A stretch of 64,000 bases of DNA from the NCBI GenBank assembly GCA_036971615.1, contig JAYKKR010000023.1, positions 372,001 to 436,000 on the forward strand, written 5' to 3'. A program made the position numbers and the translations under genes. The notes under the pieces were generated by a model. The model was not told the origin of the DNA. It searched no databases and saw nothing but the letters and a program-made list of their open reading frames with translations. Below are positions 31,961-42,863 of this stretch, in pieces. Source of the stretch: Amyloporia xantha (Eukaryota; Basidiomycota; Agaricomycetes; Polyporales; Adustoporiaceae). Positions within the stretch are counted from its first letter, which is position 1. The number at the start of each line of letters is the position of its first letter.

Positions 31961-33450
31961 TGTAAGGCTTGGTGCTCCTCCCGCTGTGCGATAAGCACAC
32001 CTGGAAGGAACAGATCAATGAGTCGAAGGGGAAGGGGAGTGAAGACGTTCGCAGCGTCTGGCACGGAGGATGAGCAAGAGAGAAAAGAATTGATTGAGCT
32101 AGAGACTCGTAGGTATATGGGGGATGCTCTATGTGTGCTATCCCAGTCAAGTCGCAGTCGCAGTCCTAAGTACGCAGTAGATATCCCGAATCGCAGTAAA
32201 ATGGGTCAAGCCGCTTGCTCGCCCTCTCGTAGAAGTAAAACGCAGTGTAGCTCCGCTGAGCAATAAAACCCGGTCGCGTGAAAATCAAAGTCCCAGTCGC
32301 AGCTCGTACCAGATGGTAGATGCCCCTTCCGCCTCGTCCCCCTTCCTCATATATACCTCGTCCCGCGTGCGCTGCCACGTCACTTTCCCTCCCGCTTCCT
32401 CCCGCTACCTCCCGCTGCCTCCCCTCCGACTCTTCCCCTGACTTACTTATCCTCCTTCCGCGCGCTCTTCCCTCCCTTCGCCTCATTCGCCATGTCTGAG
32501 CCTGCCGAACCCACCGACCCCATCGGTTCCCTCCACGTCCGCCGCTACCTCCTCCTCGTAGACGTGCTTCGCGCTGAATGCGTTGTGGAGCCTTCATTCC
32601 GCCCTTCCGATCCGGCTGCTTGGCTTGCCTGGGCGCACGGAGTGCGCTGGCTCCTGGTTTGTCCACCTTCTCTTTCACTTCTCTTCCCTTCCCCTCACGT
32701 CCCGTCCCGCAGCGCCTTGCCTATGAGGCTCGAGCCCAAGCCATAGCCGCGGGGAACCTCACGCTCCCTCCGCTCACTGCCTTCGTCACCCTCCGCGAGC
32801 TCGTCCACTACATCGACTCGATCTTCCGCTCCTCCCTGAGCCATCGCGGTGCAGTCCCTTATCCTGGGATCGCCTGGAGCCCCGACGAGGTCCGCTCTGT
32901 GCGCAGCGGGACGAAGCTGGCACTCCGCCTCCCCTCCCGTTGTACACGGAAGAGGCCTTCTGGACCCCTCCCGCGTCACCGAGGAACGTGCCGATGAGGC
33001 TTTGGAACGGCTCGAACTTATTGCCCGCCAGTTCTCGGACACTTTGGACCGTATGCGTCCCTATCCGCGGGCGTTCGAAGACTTAGAGCACTCGATCCGT
33101 GTCGCCGCTCATGCTCTGGGAGGGAGGGGAGGACGTCGGAGAGGAGGTCCCTCGCGGGCCCGTACCCCTGCGGAGGAGGATTTCCGTTACCACCGGGAGA
33201 CTATTTATCGTCCCCCGCGCCACCGCTCGTTCTCTGACGTCGGCGGGGAAGGGCCCGACGCTCCCATCGACTTGTCGACCGTAGATTAGCGTTCCGTCCT
33301 GTAGTCGTTCCGTCCCGTAGTCGTTCCATTCGAATGCCATGCTTGCTTCCGCCGAGCTCCCTTGTCCCGCGTGACCACCTCTCCTTCGTTCCACTGTCTC
33401 GTCCTGCCCTACCGTCCGTTCATAGGGTAGCGCGTACCCATTCGCTTACA
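31961..33450 (-). repeat. E3 3' LTR
   Basis: 1,490 bp; the outer end reads ATTCGCTTACA where the other LTRs have ATTCCTTACA. It also has a deletion/substitution near 32897-32903 relative to the others, which damages gene C. Confidence 0.95.
32492..33289 (+). pseudogene. Antisense LTR gene C, E3 left copy
   Basis: ATG at 32492, same start and intron as the other copies. It has a change near 32897 (GTGCGCAGC in place of AATGCGCAGC) and a base lost near 32968, which shift the middle of the frame. It is open again to the stop at 33289. Confidence 0.6.
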
Positions 33451-33762
33451 CCCCTACCCACTTAAATTCCGACCGTCCTCGGTCGGTCCGCCGTCCTAAT
33501 CCCCGAGCAAATCCCCGAGCCTTCAGGTCGTCCGATCATCGCAGATGCACGCGATCGGGCCGCGATCGCGTCAAGATCGATAGCGCTGGGGCACGCGCCC
33601 ACCTCGAGGCGCTCCTGCCGCGCATCCCGCTGCTCCCACAGAGGCTGCCAAACGAGGGAAACGGCACCCGCTGGTTCATCCCTAACGTCCTCCCTTCCCC
33701 TCCGACCTCGCCCTTTACCCCCCACTCTCCCTTCCCGACCTCGACTCGCTCCCTCCACAACC

Positions 33763-35543
33763 ATGTCCGTCGACCTCACCAACCCCGCCGCTGCTGTCGC
33801 TCCTCCCTATCATCGAACAGCGCCTCGACACGCTACGCGGCGCGGAACCAGAGCTCGGCGACGACCCCTCGCCGCGGGACCTACAGGAGTGGCTACGGTG
33901 GGTGAACTCCTTGGGCCAGGCCTGGGTAAGTGGCTCGTTCGCGATTCCCGCCGCGCCGTCGCTCCCTAACCTTGACGTTCCTGCTAGGTGGCGCTGGCGG
34001 CGCCCTGCGCAGTGGCCAGCCACGAAACCACGCCGCGCAGTGCCCCGGCCCTGGAGCTGCAAACCTGGCTCGCAGCCACGCGCGGCCGACTCATGGCCTA
34101 CCGCGACGAATTCCCCGTCGCGGATCAGTACTACGACTCCCTCCTGCAGCGCCTCTCTCCCGCCCACAGCGCCACCTTCCTCGCCGGCACTCAAAACTTC
34201 ACCTGGAATCGCCACTCGCGCACCCTCCACAACCTATGGCCCCCAGCCCCATTCCCTCCCACCGACGCCGATACGTCCGCCTCGGGGTCCCGCTACACCT
34301 CCCCGTCAGAAACGGATGAAGTAAGTCGCAACGCCTCTTCAGGCGGAAGCGTGCCGCTAACGCCGTCGACCGTGGAGTTGGACGATGACGAAGGCGAAGA
34401 TGAAGTAGAACCCTCGTCCGACCTCGCCCCGCCGTCCCCGCCGCCCCCGCGCACCGTGGGTGGGAAGAAGCGGCAGACGAAAGGTAGAACGGCCGCCCCG
34501 AAACCTCCCAAGGCCCCCGCCTCTCTATCAAGGTTCCCCCTCGCCTCGCCACCGCCGCCAATGCCAAAAGACTCTCGCTGATCGCCCGAACCGCGATCGG
34601 CGAGGTCCCATCGTATACCTCAACCACCCCCGTGCGCGTACTGCACCAAGAAGGGGTATCGCTGCGCGGGAGACGGCACTCGCCGCCATGTTTGCGAGTC
34701 GTGCATGATCGCGCGGGCGAAGTGCACCATCCGCGACGATCCCCCGCCAATCGTAAGTCCTTCCCCCGCTCTTCCTCCCGCAGGTACGTTTCATCGCACT
34801 TCCCCAGAGCACATCGAGTTCGTCGGCCCGCAATCTGACGAGGACGACGACGAGCCGCCATACCCTCCCGAATTCCCGCTCACCAACCGCGCCCGTCCCG
34901 TCGTCCTCATCCCCGCCCCGTCCGCGCGCCACCACTATCCGTCCACCCGCCGCCGCCCCTGCAGCCACGCCCGTCACTCCCCCTCCGCGTCCATCCGTAC
35001 CCCGTTCGAGATCCTTCCAGCCGCTGAGGAACCGTTGTTCCTTCCCGGGACCCCCGACCGCCCGATCTCCCCTCCATGGGTGCCCTCAAGTCTCCTTCCC
35101 GCCTTTTCTCCCCTTCCGCTCCATCCCCCTCCCGTCGTCATTCGCCGTCCTCGCAACCTCGACCTCCTGGACGTCGCCGCAGAGCCGCCGTGCGAGCCGC
35201 AGACCGAGCTCGAGATGTGGCTCGTCGCTCGGTTAGCGGCCACCACCGACTTCCTTTTCCAGATGGCCGATCGAGCGCGGGACCTCGGGTACGCAGAGCA
35301 ATTCGGGATCGCTGACTACCCCGACAACACGCTCGACCCCGCTCGCTCCGACAGCCCTGCCCCGACTTCATCGAAGGGTCCTCTAGCGGCCCCGCTCCTC
35401 ATCCGGCTCCCGACAGCGACGACGCCGTGGCTGAGCTCCTGGCCGCTGAGCTCGACTCCCCTACGCTGCCGCCGCTGTCGCCCACCGACGAGGACATGTT
35501 AGACCTCACCGGGGCGTCCAAAGGGAAAGGACGCGAAACGTAG
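33763..35543 (+). CDS. Antisense gene A, E3 copy (six-cysteine cluster protein)
   Basis: ATG at 33763. The predicted intron is 33926-33987 (GTAAGT...CTAG, CTAAC branch). The cysteine cluster with C-X2-C-X6-C-X9-C-X2-C-X6-C spacing is at about 34634-34731, and the frame runs on without break through the Pro-rich part. Stop at 35541-35543 after KGKGRET. Two bases are missing near 33790 and one is extra near 34447 compared with E2, so neither copy is fully open, but together they show one coherent gene. Confidence 0.62.
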
Positions 35544-35867
35544 CGCGGGCCTCCCCTGGGTTCGCGTAGTGTACGAAATGTACTTTTATCTCGTAGTTGA
35601 CGTAGTCGTCCGTCTGCCGTTGTATGCCGTCGATCTTGTATGTACGCGCCGCCCCCCGCCGTTGATCGGCTAAAATCAATGCATGTCAGTTTACTCGTCC
35701 CGCAGCCCCCTTCCGCCCCGTGTGCCCCTGCCGCGTGCCCCATCGCGTTCTTCGTAGAAGCCGCCTCGCGGCAAGCGCGTGTTGCGCCCCTCGGTATAAC
35801 TACCGCCGCCCATCCCCGATCTCACTGAGTTTCTTTCCCTCGCCCCTCTATCTTCGTACCCCGTCTC

Positions 35868-36666
35868 ATGAGCGCGACGCCCCGGTGTTTTCCCCTGAGG
35901 AGGCCCGCGAAAGGTACCTGCAAGTCCTCTGTGACAACCCCATCCCCTCCGATCCGGCCGCACGCATCGCGTGGGTCCACGCCGTAGACACCGCCGAGGT
36001 ACGTGCTCCCCTTCCGCCCACACTATACGTTGTCCTCGAACCCCCGCCTAGGCCATCCTTCATTCCACGCTTCCGGAGGACTACGACCCTTCGTCCCCGT
36101 CGGAGCCCGTCCCCGGGATCGATGTCCTTGCCCGCCGCGCTGTGGTGGACTCCTTCCGCCTGCGTTACCTACCGCATCCGCCGCCAGTCCCCATCCGCCT
36201 CACCGCGTTAGAACTCCAAAACGTCCAACTCCAAGCGCGCATCGACCAACTCGAACCCGCCCTCGCTCAGATCCTTCAAGTGCAAATGGACCCGCTGCGC
36301 TCTGACGTCATTGCCCGCGCCCTCGAGATCCTCGCGGAAGTAGATCACCGTTTGTCTCTCCAAGACACGGCCCTTTCTTCCGCGCTGGGTACGTCCATGT
36401 CCCTCCTTCGTGCCGAGGTCCACGCGCGCGCCCGGGATTCCTCGTCTGCCTTGCGTATCCTCCAAGACCAGGTCGCCCACGGATTCGACCGCGCCGCCTT
36501 CTCCCTCTCCACCCACAACACCGTAATCCAGTCCCTTCTCCGCCGTGTCCTCGCCCTGGAAGCCCGCTTCCCTTCCCCCGACCCTCCTCCCGTTCCCTAC
36601 TCTTCCCCCCCGTCGTCCGATCCTTCCTCCCCGCTCGATCCTTCCCCTTCCGTTTCCTCCCCATAA
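35868..36666 (+). CDS. Antisense gene B, E3 copy (coiled-coil protein)
   Basis: ATG at 35868; predicted intron 35999-36051 after WVHAVDTAE. Downstream frame is open to the stop at 36664-36666 and is heptad-rich. Compared with E2 the coding part is nearly unchanged. The same C-run problem after the ATG exists in both copies, so it is either ancestral or the start lies elsewhere (for example 35683). Confidence 0.6.
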
Positions 36667-36679
36667 TTCTTTTGCTCAC

Positions 36680-38087
36680 TGTCCCGACCCACATCTTCCT
36701 CCCCCGCTTCCATTTCGTCCAATACCCCCTTTGCGCTTCTTCCGCTTCTTCGACGATCTTGCGCACGTCTAGTGCAACCTCCTTTCGCGCCTTATACGGT
36801 ACCACACGGAACGCCGCGTACCGTAGTCTCGACACCGCTCCTGTTAGTTCCGCGAGTATGTAGGCTCCTCCTTTTGTACGCCGTATGACAACCATAGGCC
36901 CGAAATACCGGGGTTTTGACTTCCTGCTATGTTCCGTCTCAATTTGTGAGTTCCGCACCAGCACCAGATCCCCCGCCGTAAACACAAAATCCTTGATTGT
37001 CCGCGCGAACCGCCGCTCAAAATCCTTGACCGACGCGTATCGAGCCGCTAGCACCCTCCGCCGTACGTCCCGCAAATCCTCCGTTCGTTTGAGCAGTTGC
37101 CGCCCCGGATTTCAAGTAGGTCCGCCTCGCTGATCTCCTTCCGGTCGGGCGGCACCAAGTAAGTAGCTTCCGCCAGGTCGAAAGGGAAAACTGGCTCGAT
37201 CCCCGTGCGCGATAAAGAAGGGCGAAGTGCCCGTCGATTTCTGAATCGTCACCGTTCCGCCCAAAACACAGCATGCATCACCTTAGGCCACCCCTTCTCG
37301 TTCCCTCCACAGAGCTTAACCGCTGCTTCCCGTACGTCCCGGTGCCTCCGTTCCACGATCCCGTTCGCCTGTGAGTTGTACGCTGAGATTCGAATATGGT
37401 TGATTTTGTACCGTTCCCGCAGGTGTTCCAACGCCGCGACAAACGGTGTCCCGTTATCCGTAACAATCTCCTCCACCGCTCCCCACCGACACAGCAGCTC
37501 CTCGTAGATGAAGTTTCCAATCGTCACTCCTGTCTCCTTCCGCAGCATCCGCCATTCTGGGTAAGACGACAGGGAACAACGCGCTTGGACGATATGCGTG
37601 TACCCGTATGCTGTTGGCATGTGCATCGAATCCATGTGCACTTTCGAAAACAGCCCCCCCGGCATAGGTACCGTCGGTGGGATGTGGTACTTGTGCGCCT
37701 TGCGGGCTGACACTCATGGCAGCTTCCCACGTACCATTTTACGTCGTGATCGAGACTAACCCACCAGAATCGTTCGAGGAGCCGGGCGCGCACCGTGAAG
37801 ATCCCTTTGTGCCCGAGGGAATCGTGCGCCTCTTTCATCAGGCCGTACCGCTTCCCTTTCTCCACCACCACCTTGTGCTTCCCTCCTTTATCTTTCTTCC
37901 AGAGCCTCCCCCCTTTGACAAAGAACTTGCTGGCGTAACGGACGAACGAGGTGAACTGCCTTTCGTCCATTCCTTCCGGCCGCCTCGGGTCTCGTAAAAA
38001 TTCGTCTACCTTCCGCACCCTTTCCTCCCGCGCCCCTCCGTTGCTGACCTCTGGGATCTCTACCCCTCTCCCGCGTCCAGCGACCAC
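36680..38087 (-). pseudogene. E3 integrase, frameshifted
   Basis: Same product as 21893-23400. The H2C2 part is in 38087-37524, the DDE core (MDSMHMP, VTDNGTPF, VERRHRD) in 37713-37249, and the GPY/F-like module in 37075-36680. Breaks fall near 37700 and 37110, in short runs. Confidence 0.85.
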
Positions 38088-38171
38088 ACCATGAGTCCCT
38101 CTTCGTCCCTCTTCCCTCCCGGCGTATTCAAGACCTCCATGGTGAACGCGTAGGCCTCGTCAATCCACTCT

Positions 38172-38831
38172 TCAAGTCATCTTCCTCTTCCGGGTCTTCC
38201 TCCGCTGCTCCCCGCCGCGAAAGCCCGTCCGCCCCCGCATGCCGTTCCCCGGCACATGTACCAGCTTGAAGTCGAATAGGAGGATCCCAGCGATCCATCT
38301 GTTGATAGTGGCGTTTGGTTGGATGTCTGGGTTATTTAGCATCCCCTTAATATATTTGGCGTCGACTTCGACGACCAGCTTCTTCACTCCGATAATGTAG
38401 ATCCGGCACGCTCGCAGTGCCCGGAACAACCCAAACAGCTCCAGCTTGGCTTGCGAGTATCGGGATTCGCGTTCGTTCCACGTTATGGACCCGAACCGGT
38501 TTGGCCTTCTCTTCCCGTCCTCCCCTTTCTGTAAGATCACGAACCCCACCCCAATCCACGATGAATCCACCGCCAGAATTACCTCCCGTTCGGACCCATA
38601 GTCAATCGGGACGAGCGCGGGAGAGTTGATTACTGCGTCCTTCAGCTTCCGCATAGCGTCCTCCTGCGCCTCCTCCCACACGAAGTCGGCTCCCTTCCGA
38701 AGCAAGTCGTTGAGTGGGCGCGCCATTTTTCCGAAGTCCTTTACAAACATCCGCACTAGCCCGCAGGTCCCCAAAAATCCTCGCACGTTTGTTACCGTCT
38801 CACACCACGGCCAATCCTTGATCTTCTGCAC
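38172..38831 (-). CDS. E3 RT end and RNase H
   Basis: Continues RT after a break near 38860. RNase H motif VDSSWIGVGFVILQK and the VEVDAKYIKGML segment are present. The frame ends where the acidic linker begins, about one base out of frame with the integrase. Confidence 0.85.
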   Translation of the reverse strand: MQKIKDWPWCETVTNVRGFLGTCGLVRMFVKDFGKMARPLNDLLRKGADFVWEEAQEDAMRKLKDAVINSPALVPIDYGSEREVILAVDSSWIGVGFVILQKGEDGKRRPNRFGSITWNERESRYSQAKLELFGLFRALRACRIYIIGVKKLVVEVDAKYIKGMLNNPDIQPNATINRWIAGILLFDFKLVHVPGNGMRGRTGFRGGEQRRKTRKRKMT

Positions 38832-38996
38832 TCGGGACTCCTCCGGGACCCTCCTCCTCGTACGTGCATCGGTGCCCTACCACCACCACCTCTGGAACAC
38901 ACAAATACGCCTTCTTCCCCGAGAACGTCCCTCCCACGTTCCCGATCCGTTGCAACACCCGATTTACGTTCTGTAGGTGTTCCCACACGAATCGCC

Positions 38997-40085
38997 TTAT
39001 CCCTGGGTTCCCCTCGATTGTCTCATACCCCCTTCCAGCTCGTACCGGGTCTTTGGCCCTTTAATTGGCACGTCGTCGATGAACGGGACCGTGACATGCG
39101 GAATCTCGTCCTGCAGGATGAAGGTCACATCCCCATGCATAATTTGCGCAGAATTGGTATACCCCATCGGAATCGAGGTCAGCCGAAATGCCCCCAGCGG
39201 CGTCTGGAACGAGGTGATGTCCCGAGACCGGGCGTCCAGGGTCCGCTGGTCGAAAGCTACGTATAGGTCCAGGATCCCATAACATCCCCTTCCCCCGAAG
39301 GACTCCGCCAGATGTTCTACCAGTGGGGGAACCGCCGCGTCCTTGATAGCTACGCCGTTTAAGGGTTGTAGATCGTGCACCAACCGGAGGGACTTCCCGT
39401 CTTTCTTTACCACGCAGAACCACCTGGACCGGTACGACGAGTTTGAAGGCTCGTACACTCCCGAAGCGATCTTGTCCTTGATGATTTGTACGACCTGATC
39501 AAAGATTCCCGGCGGGATAGGGATGTTCTTCAGCACCCACGGGACGTGTTCCACCGTCGGAATCATGACCGGGTCGAAGTATTCGTCCGAGAACCTTCCC
39601 TTCTCCGTCTCGTCCCAGGCGAACACCCGCTCGTGCTGTCCCACTAAAAAGTCCACCAACTTCACTTCTTCCGGCCACAGGAATCCCCCTCCCCCTACGT
39701 CCAACGCCTTCCTCCGCTCGTCCGTATAACGCCCCTGCGGGTGGAACTCGGGCGGCCGACGAGGCAGTTCCGGTAGGTTCCTCAGGGGGTCCCCTGGCGC
39801 TCTTCGCACGATTCGAAATTCTTCAGGTAGCGTCGTCGCCACCGGCCTTACCTTGTTCGCTACCTTCTTGTAGGCGTACGCATGTACCACCTCGTCTTCT
39901 TCTACCCAGAATCCTTCCTTCCCGCTCCTTCCGCCCCCTTCCGGCACTATAAGTCCTCCCTCCCGCGTTAAGTGTATCCTCTTCTTCCTGCTCGCACCAC
40001 CGGTCGTCGTTCGTTTATCTTGGGTTCGCGCGGCAAATACGAGGAAACAGAAATGCATTGAGACTGAATATCCTTGCCGATACAT
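38997..40085 (-). CDS. E3 pol N-terminal part: reverse transcriptase
   Basis: The best preserved RT in the window: 362 codons open from ATG 40085 (MYRQGYSVSMHFC) through GGFLWPEEVKL, the RWFCVVKKDG and VHDLQPLNGV motifs, the TSIPMGYTNS motif and the active-site FIDD. It breaks in a G-run near 39030, where E2 has one more G and stays open. Confidence 0.92.
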   Translation of the reverse strand: MYRQGYSVSMHFCFLVFAARTQDKRTTTGGASRKKRIHLTREGGLIVPEGGGRSGKEGFWVEEDEVVHAYAYKKVANKVRPVATTLPEEFRIVRRAPGDPLRNLPELPRRPPEFHPQGRYTDERRKALDVGGGGFLWPEEVKLVDFLVGQHERVFAWDETEKGRFSDEYFDPVMIPTVEHVPWVLKNIPIPPGIFDQVVQIIKDKIASGVYEPSNSSYRSRWFCVVKKDGKSLRLVHDLQPLNGVAIKDAAVPPLVEHLAESFGGRGCYGILDLYVAFDQRTLDARSRDITSFQTPLGAFRLTSIPMGYTNSAQIMHGDVTFILQDEIPHVTVPFIDDVPIKGPKTRYELEGGMRQSRGTQG

Positions 40086-40322
40086 GATATGTGCGAATTG
40101 TCCAGACGAGACGACGACACCCGGGTGCGATTACCCCTCTCTTCTTCCCCCCGCGCAGTGCTCCTCTCCGCCGATTTGCCTGCTCTATCTATCGGGTCGG
40201 AAGGGGTATACAGAGAGTATAAACGTACGAGTGCGTCTCCGCGAGCGTTGCCCGCATCCTCGACTATTGAAAACCCGCCGCGGATGGCTTCCGTCGACCG
40301 TTCCGCGGTTTCGTCGCCACCA

Positions 40323-41372
40323 TTACCCGTTCCCCTGTCTCCGGGTCTGTAAGAGTGATTTGTTGTTCGCCGGAGGGGAAGTCCCGCGTTCGCAAGCGGT
40401 AAGAGCAAAGAAGGGCCGTCCCAGGAGAACCTCGAACGGCGCGTCGTCCAGCACCTGCAGCTGGAGGTACAGGTCAACGCTCCCGAACGTGAAACGTACG
40501 TTCTGTGCCTTCCCGACCGTTTTCACTTGGGCGCTGTTGGCCGTCTCCATCGTAATGGCTTCGTCAGGCTTCAGGATGATCCCTGTCTTCTCCCAGATGT
40601 CCTTCCGCATGGCCACGATCTGCGCCCCGCCGTCAAGCACACACTCGCATGTGAACTTCCCTTCGATAACTGGTTCCACCGCTCGCAGCGCCAGGGAGTC
40701 GTGCCCGATACTCGCCCCTCCTTCCGTAACCTGGAAGGTTTCCTTCGCGTCCTCCCAATGGTCCTCGTCGTCGACTTCTACCATACCGGCGGTGGCTACC
40801 CGCGATGTCGTCACGTCCCCCTTTACTTCCTTCCGCACCCCTGCCGAGATCGCCAGGACCTCCCCCACCGTCATCTCCACCTTCGTCCCGTAGAGCTTCT
40901 TCGTCGCTTCCGCCACCGAGTACCGTTGTTCGATCTCCGTCTGGTACTTGTATTGCCCCGTGGTTCCTCCCGCCCCCTTTCCTTCGCTTCCCTTAGCCTT
41001 TTCCTCGCTCGTCCGTGGTATATTGGCCGCAGGTATCCCCGGCGGTTTCCCTCCTGGGCCCCGCAATGCCGCCCCCGTCCTTGCCCCTGTCTTCTTCACT
41101 TCTTCGAACCGCACTTCCTTCTTCTTCGCCCGCGCCAACTCTGCTTGGAGAACCCGGACCCTTTCCGACGGATCTTCCTCATCCGACGATCCTTCTTCCC
41201 TTGTCTCCACCATGTTCACGCCCTCGTATATCTGGAAAAGGTTCGCGGCCAAGTGCGGAGGGGCCTGTCGCTCGTTCCCCGCGACTCGTACCAGTTGCCC
41301 CGGGTTCTGGGCGTGCCACGAGTCCACTCGATCCTTCATGTACTCTCCAGGCAGACCGCGCGGAACGAACAT
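40323..41372 (-). CDS. E3 gag linker and protease
   Basis: 349-codon frame. A helical linker (VRVLQAELARAKKKEVRFEEV) follows a region just after the zinc knuckle, then LYGTKVEMTVGEVLAIS and the protease with VLDGGAQIVAM (active site near 40630) and VLLGRPFFAL. The DGG triplet replaces the usual D-T/S-G, and E2 shows the same, so it is a property of the family and not an error in one copy. Confidence 0.8.
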   Translation of the reverse strand: MFVPRGLPGEYMKDRVDSWHAQNPGQLVRVAGNERQAPPHLAANLFQIYEGVNMVETREEGSSDEEDPSERVRVLQAELARAKKKEVRFEEVKKTGARTGAALRGPGGKPPGIPAANIPRTSEEKAKGSEGKGAGGTTGQYKYQTEIEQRYSVAEATKKLYGTKVEMTVGEVLAISAGVRKEVKGDVTTSRVATAGMVEVDDEDHWEDAKETFQVTEGGASIGHDSLALRAVEPVIEGKFTCECVLDGGAQIVAMRKDIWEKTGIILKPDEAITMETANSAQVKTVGKAQNVRFTFGSVDLYLQLQVLDDAPFEVLLGRPFFALTACERGTSPPANNKSLLQTRRQGNG

Positions 41373-42837
41373 GCTGTTCGGGAGCCGTACTTTCCCGTCT
41401 CGTCCCGGTAGATCTTCCGGTCAAGGATATACTGGAGGATAATCCCGCAGTTCCGCATGAAGTGCTCCGGGTCCCCACAGAAATTGCACAGGAAGTTGCC
41501 CGGCGCTCCTCCCGCTCCTTGCACGACCCTCCCCCGGTCCGCGGCGCCCTCCCCGCTCCTCCGCTGCGTCCTGCCAAGAACGCCTGCATCATCTGTATCG
41601 TCTGGTTGAAGAGCGCCAAGTCCACGCCCTCCGTCTTTACCACCGCGGTCGCTGCTGGAGGCGCTGTCGTCCCACTCGTCCCTGCTGTGTCTCTTCCGCC
41701 CCCTCCCACGGCTCCTCCTCCTACTCCTGGGAGGCACTTCTGCGCCACCTTGTGCATTACGTCCATCCCCCACGGGTCGTCCGGGTCGTGGTCGGGTTCT
41801 GCGATCTCCGCCCTCCGGGTAATCGTCCGCAGTTCTTCCTCCCCAAACCCGCGCATGTACACTTCGTCCCTGTGCCGCGCCGCTATCTTGCTCTTCGATA
41901 TCAGGAAGGCTGCAACCGGGGAATACTCTCGATAATATGCGGCCTCCTCCCCCCTCGTCCGCACCCCCTTGTCTCGCGCCGACTGTGCTATGCGATCGAG
42001 GTCTGCCGCGGTGTACCTCTTGTCTCCGTCCGCCCCCGGGTACAAGGCCTTCACCCCTCGCTTAAACACCAGATACACCCGCCCAGCGGCCCCATCCGCC
42101 GTCTTCCATAGTTCCTCTTGTTCCACCGTTAGGTACTTCAGCGCGTATCGTATCTTTTCTTCTTCCGTCGTAATCCCTGCTGCCGCGCACAGGTCCTCTA
42201 GGTCCTCGAAGTATCGCAGTAGATTGCGCGGTTCCCCGTCGAAGGTCGGCGCCGTCTTCGCCCCTCGCACGGGCATGGATGAAGTAGGCATGGCACGCGC
42301 GGGTACTGTAGCACTTGTCGATTGGATAGGTGCGGGACGGGGCGAGCTCGCTCGTGATGGAGGGAGTGGTATGCTCGCGGGATCTACGTATGTCGACAGG
42401 ATGGTAGGCTCAACGACCTCGCGTTTGACTTGTACTGAGGGTGGTGCCGAAATCGTTCGTCGGCGTGGACGTTCGGGAGGAACTGGAGATGAGCGGGTTG
42501 ACGGGGTCACGGAAGATTCGGTGATTGATGAGATCGTGGATGTTTCTTCGGTACTCCTTCCTTCCGCCGGTGGCTCGTGGTTTACTGGGGAATGGAGCGG
42601 AGGCGAAGGATGTTCGAGGGATACGGAGCGCGTGTTGCTTTGTGACCGGAAGGGAGGGATTCTGACGTCGAAAGGGTTATCCGAGTCTGAGTCGTCGAAC
42701 GCGGCCGGTCGGAGGGGAAAGTGAGGAAGGTCGAGATCTAGTCGGGGAGATAGGACTGTTCTGGGCTAAGAGAAGTTCTTGCTGTAGGGTACGGTCCGGC
42801 ACGGCGATGGTGCGCGAACGAAGTCTTCGAACTATAA
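41179..42837 (-). CDS. E3 gag
   Basis: Gag frame open from near the primer site, without any Met until the MPTSSMPVRGAK motif near 42285. The capsid-like region follows, with LEDLCAAAGITTEEEKIRYALKYL and GFGEEELRTITRRAEIA. The zinc knuckle CNFCGDPEHFMRNC is in a shifted frame (about 41447-41488), the shift being shared with E2. Homologous to E1 gag. Confidence 0.85.
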
Positions 42838-42842
42838 GATTC

Positions 42843-42861
42843 CCCCTCGCGGTGGGCTCCA
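42843..42861 (-). other. E3 primer binding site
   Basis: Reading minus, TGGAGCCCACCGCGAGGGG two bases inside the 5' LTR. One more G than in E2 follows, which changes the frame joining LTR and gag. Confidence 0.82.
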
Positions 42862-42863
42862 CT

